The position numbers and the translations under genes are program-made. The notes under the pieces were generated by a model, which searched no databases, had not been told where the DNA came from, and was given only the letters and a program-made list of their open reading frames with translations. A DNA stretch of 7,300 nt from Pseudolabrys sp. (GTDB taxonomy: Bacteria > Pseudomonadota > Alphaproteobacteria > Rhizobiales > Xanthobacteraceae), in contig JAFAQJ010000113.1 of the NCBI GenBank assembly GCA_019246455.1, forward strand, positions 1 through 7,300, read 5' to 3'. Every line of letters begins with the position of its first letter. Position 1 is the first letter of the stretch. Positions 6,888 through 7,300 of the stretch are shown in pieces.

Positions 6888-7300
6888 CGCTGAAATTTAC
6901 CATTTTGGGCTGCGGCTCTTCGATGGGAGTGCCGCGCGTCGCGCTGGGCTGGGGCGCATGCGATCCGAATAACCCGAAGAATCGGCGGCTACGCTGTTCG
7001 TTGCTGGTCGAACGGCACGGGCCGAATGGTGTCACGCGGGTTCTGGTCGATTGTTCGCCCGATCTGCGCCAGCAACTCGTCCAGGCCGAAATCGACCATA
7101 TCGATGCCGCGCTGATTACCCACGAACATGCCGACCACACCCATGGCATCGACGATCTGCGCGGCTTGTTCGTCCACGCCCGCCGCAGGGTCGACATCTA
7201 TATGGACGCGACGACCTCCGAGATCCTGCGCGCGCGCTTCGGCTATTGCTTTGCGACCCCGCCGGGCAGCGAATACCCGCCAACGCTGCAGGAACACCGT
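6884..7300 (+). CDS. PhnP-like metallo-beta-lactamase-fold hydrolase, 3' end beyond the window
   Basis: The frame opens at the ATG overlapping the tatD stop (ATGA) and stays open for 139 codons to the window edge, so the gene is partial. The N-terminus MTLKFTILGCGSSMGVPR is the first beta strand and glycine-rich turn of PhnP/COG1235-type MBL proteins. The metal-binding motif is THEHADHTHG, giving ligands H80, H82, D84 and H85, with the preceding strand VLVDCSPDLRQQL (54-66) also typical. Metal-dependent hydrolysis of a phosphodiester is the family activity (E. coli PhnP is a cyclic phosphodiesterase of phosphonate breakdown), but no phosphonate genes are nearby, so the substrate is unknown. 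Of the three clustered structural-zinc cysteines near residue 20-26 in E. coli PhnP, only one (Cys26) appears here. Position directly after tatD, with coupled translation, suggests a housekeeping function. The remaining ligands would be in the missing C-terminal half. Confidence 0.88.
   Translation, partial: MTLKFTILGCGSSMGVPRVALGWGACDPNNPKNRRLRCSLLVERHGPNGVTRVLVDCSPDLRQQLVQAEIDHIDAALITHEHADHTHGIDDLRGLFVHARRRVDIYMDATTSEILRARFGYCFATPPGSEYPPTLQEHR

Overview
The window looks like chromosomal housekeeping DNA from an alphaproteobacterium, most likely a member of the Hyphomicrobiales (Rhizobiales) near Bradyrhizobium, Rhodopseudomonas or Xanthobacteraceae. The reasons are a GC-rich, evenly coding-dense sequence, protein signatures of the kind seen in that class (short MetRS without zinc-knuckle cysteines, RlpA without a SPOR domain, delta' with a GIGKAT P-loop), and the gene order rlpA - dac - tmk - holB - metG - tatD - MBL hydrolase, which I recall as a recurrent alphaproteobacterial arrangement. 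The genus is an inference from memory, not a search result.

Layout. Positions 1-254 hold the end of a small cysteine-rich protein of unknown function on the + strand. A complete tRNA-Ser(UGA) with an encoded CCA end lies at 268-357 on the - strand and converges on it. Positions 358-575 are a noncoding region from which the tRNA and rlpA are divergently transcribed; it carries a nested inverted repeat around an AT-rich core. From 576 to the right edge everything is on the + strand and tightly packed: rlpA (576-1535), a PBP5-type D-Ala-D-Ala carboxypeptidase (1603-2820), tmk (2824-3489), holB (3486-4520), metG (4551-6107), tatD (6111-6887), and the first 139 codons of a PhnP-like metallo-beta-lactamase-fold hydrolase (6884 to the edge). 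Gaps from dac onward are 3, -4, 30, 3 and -4 nt, so this stretch is probably one operon; rlpA is separated from it by 67 nt and may or may not be co-transcribed.

The genes combine envelope growth and peptidoglycan trimming (RlpA, Dac), dTTP supply and clamp loading for replication (Tmk, HolB), translation (MetRS) and two metal-dependent hydrolases (TatD, MBL), the pattern of a growth-linked housekeeping operon.

I found no mobile element, CRISPR array, toxin-antitoxin pair, phage gene or other defence-like system, and no sign of a previously undescribed system. The least explained items are the cysteine-rich protein at the left edge, the inverted repeat upstream of rlpA, and the true substrate of the MBL-fold hydrolase.
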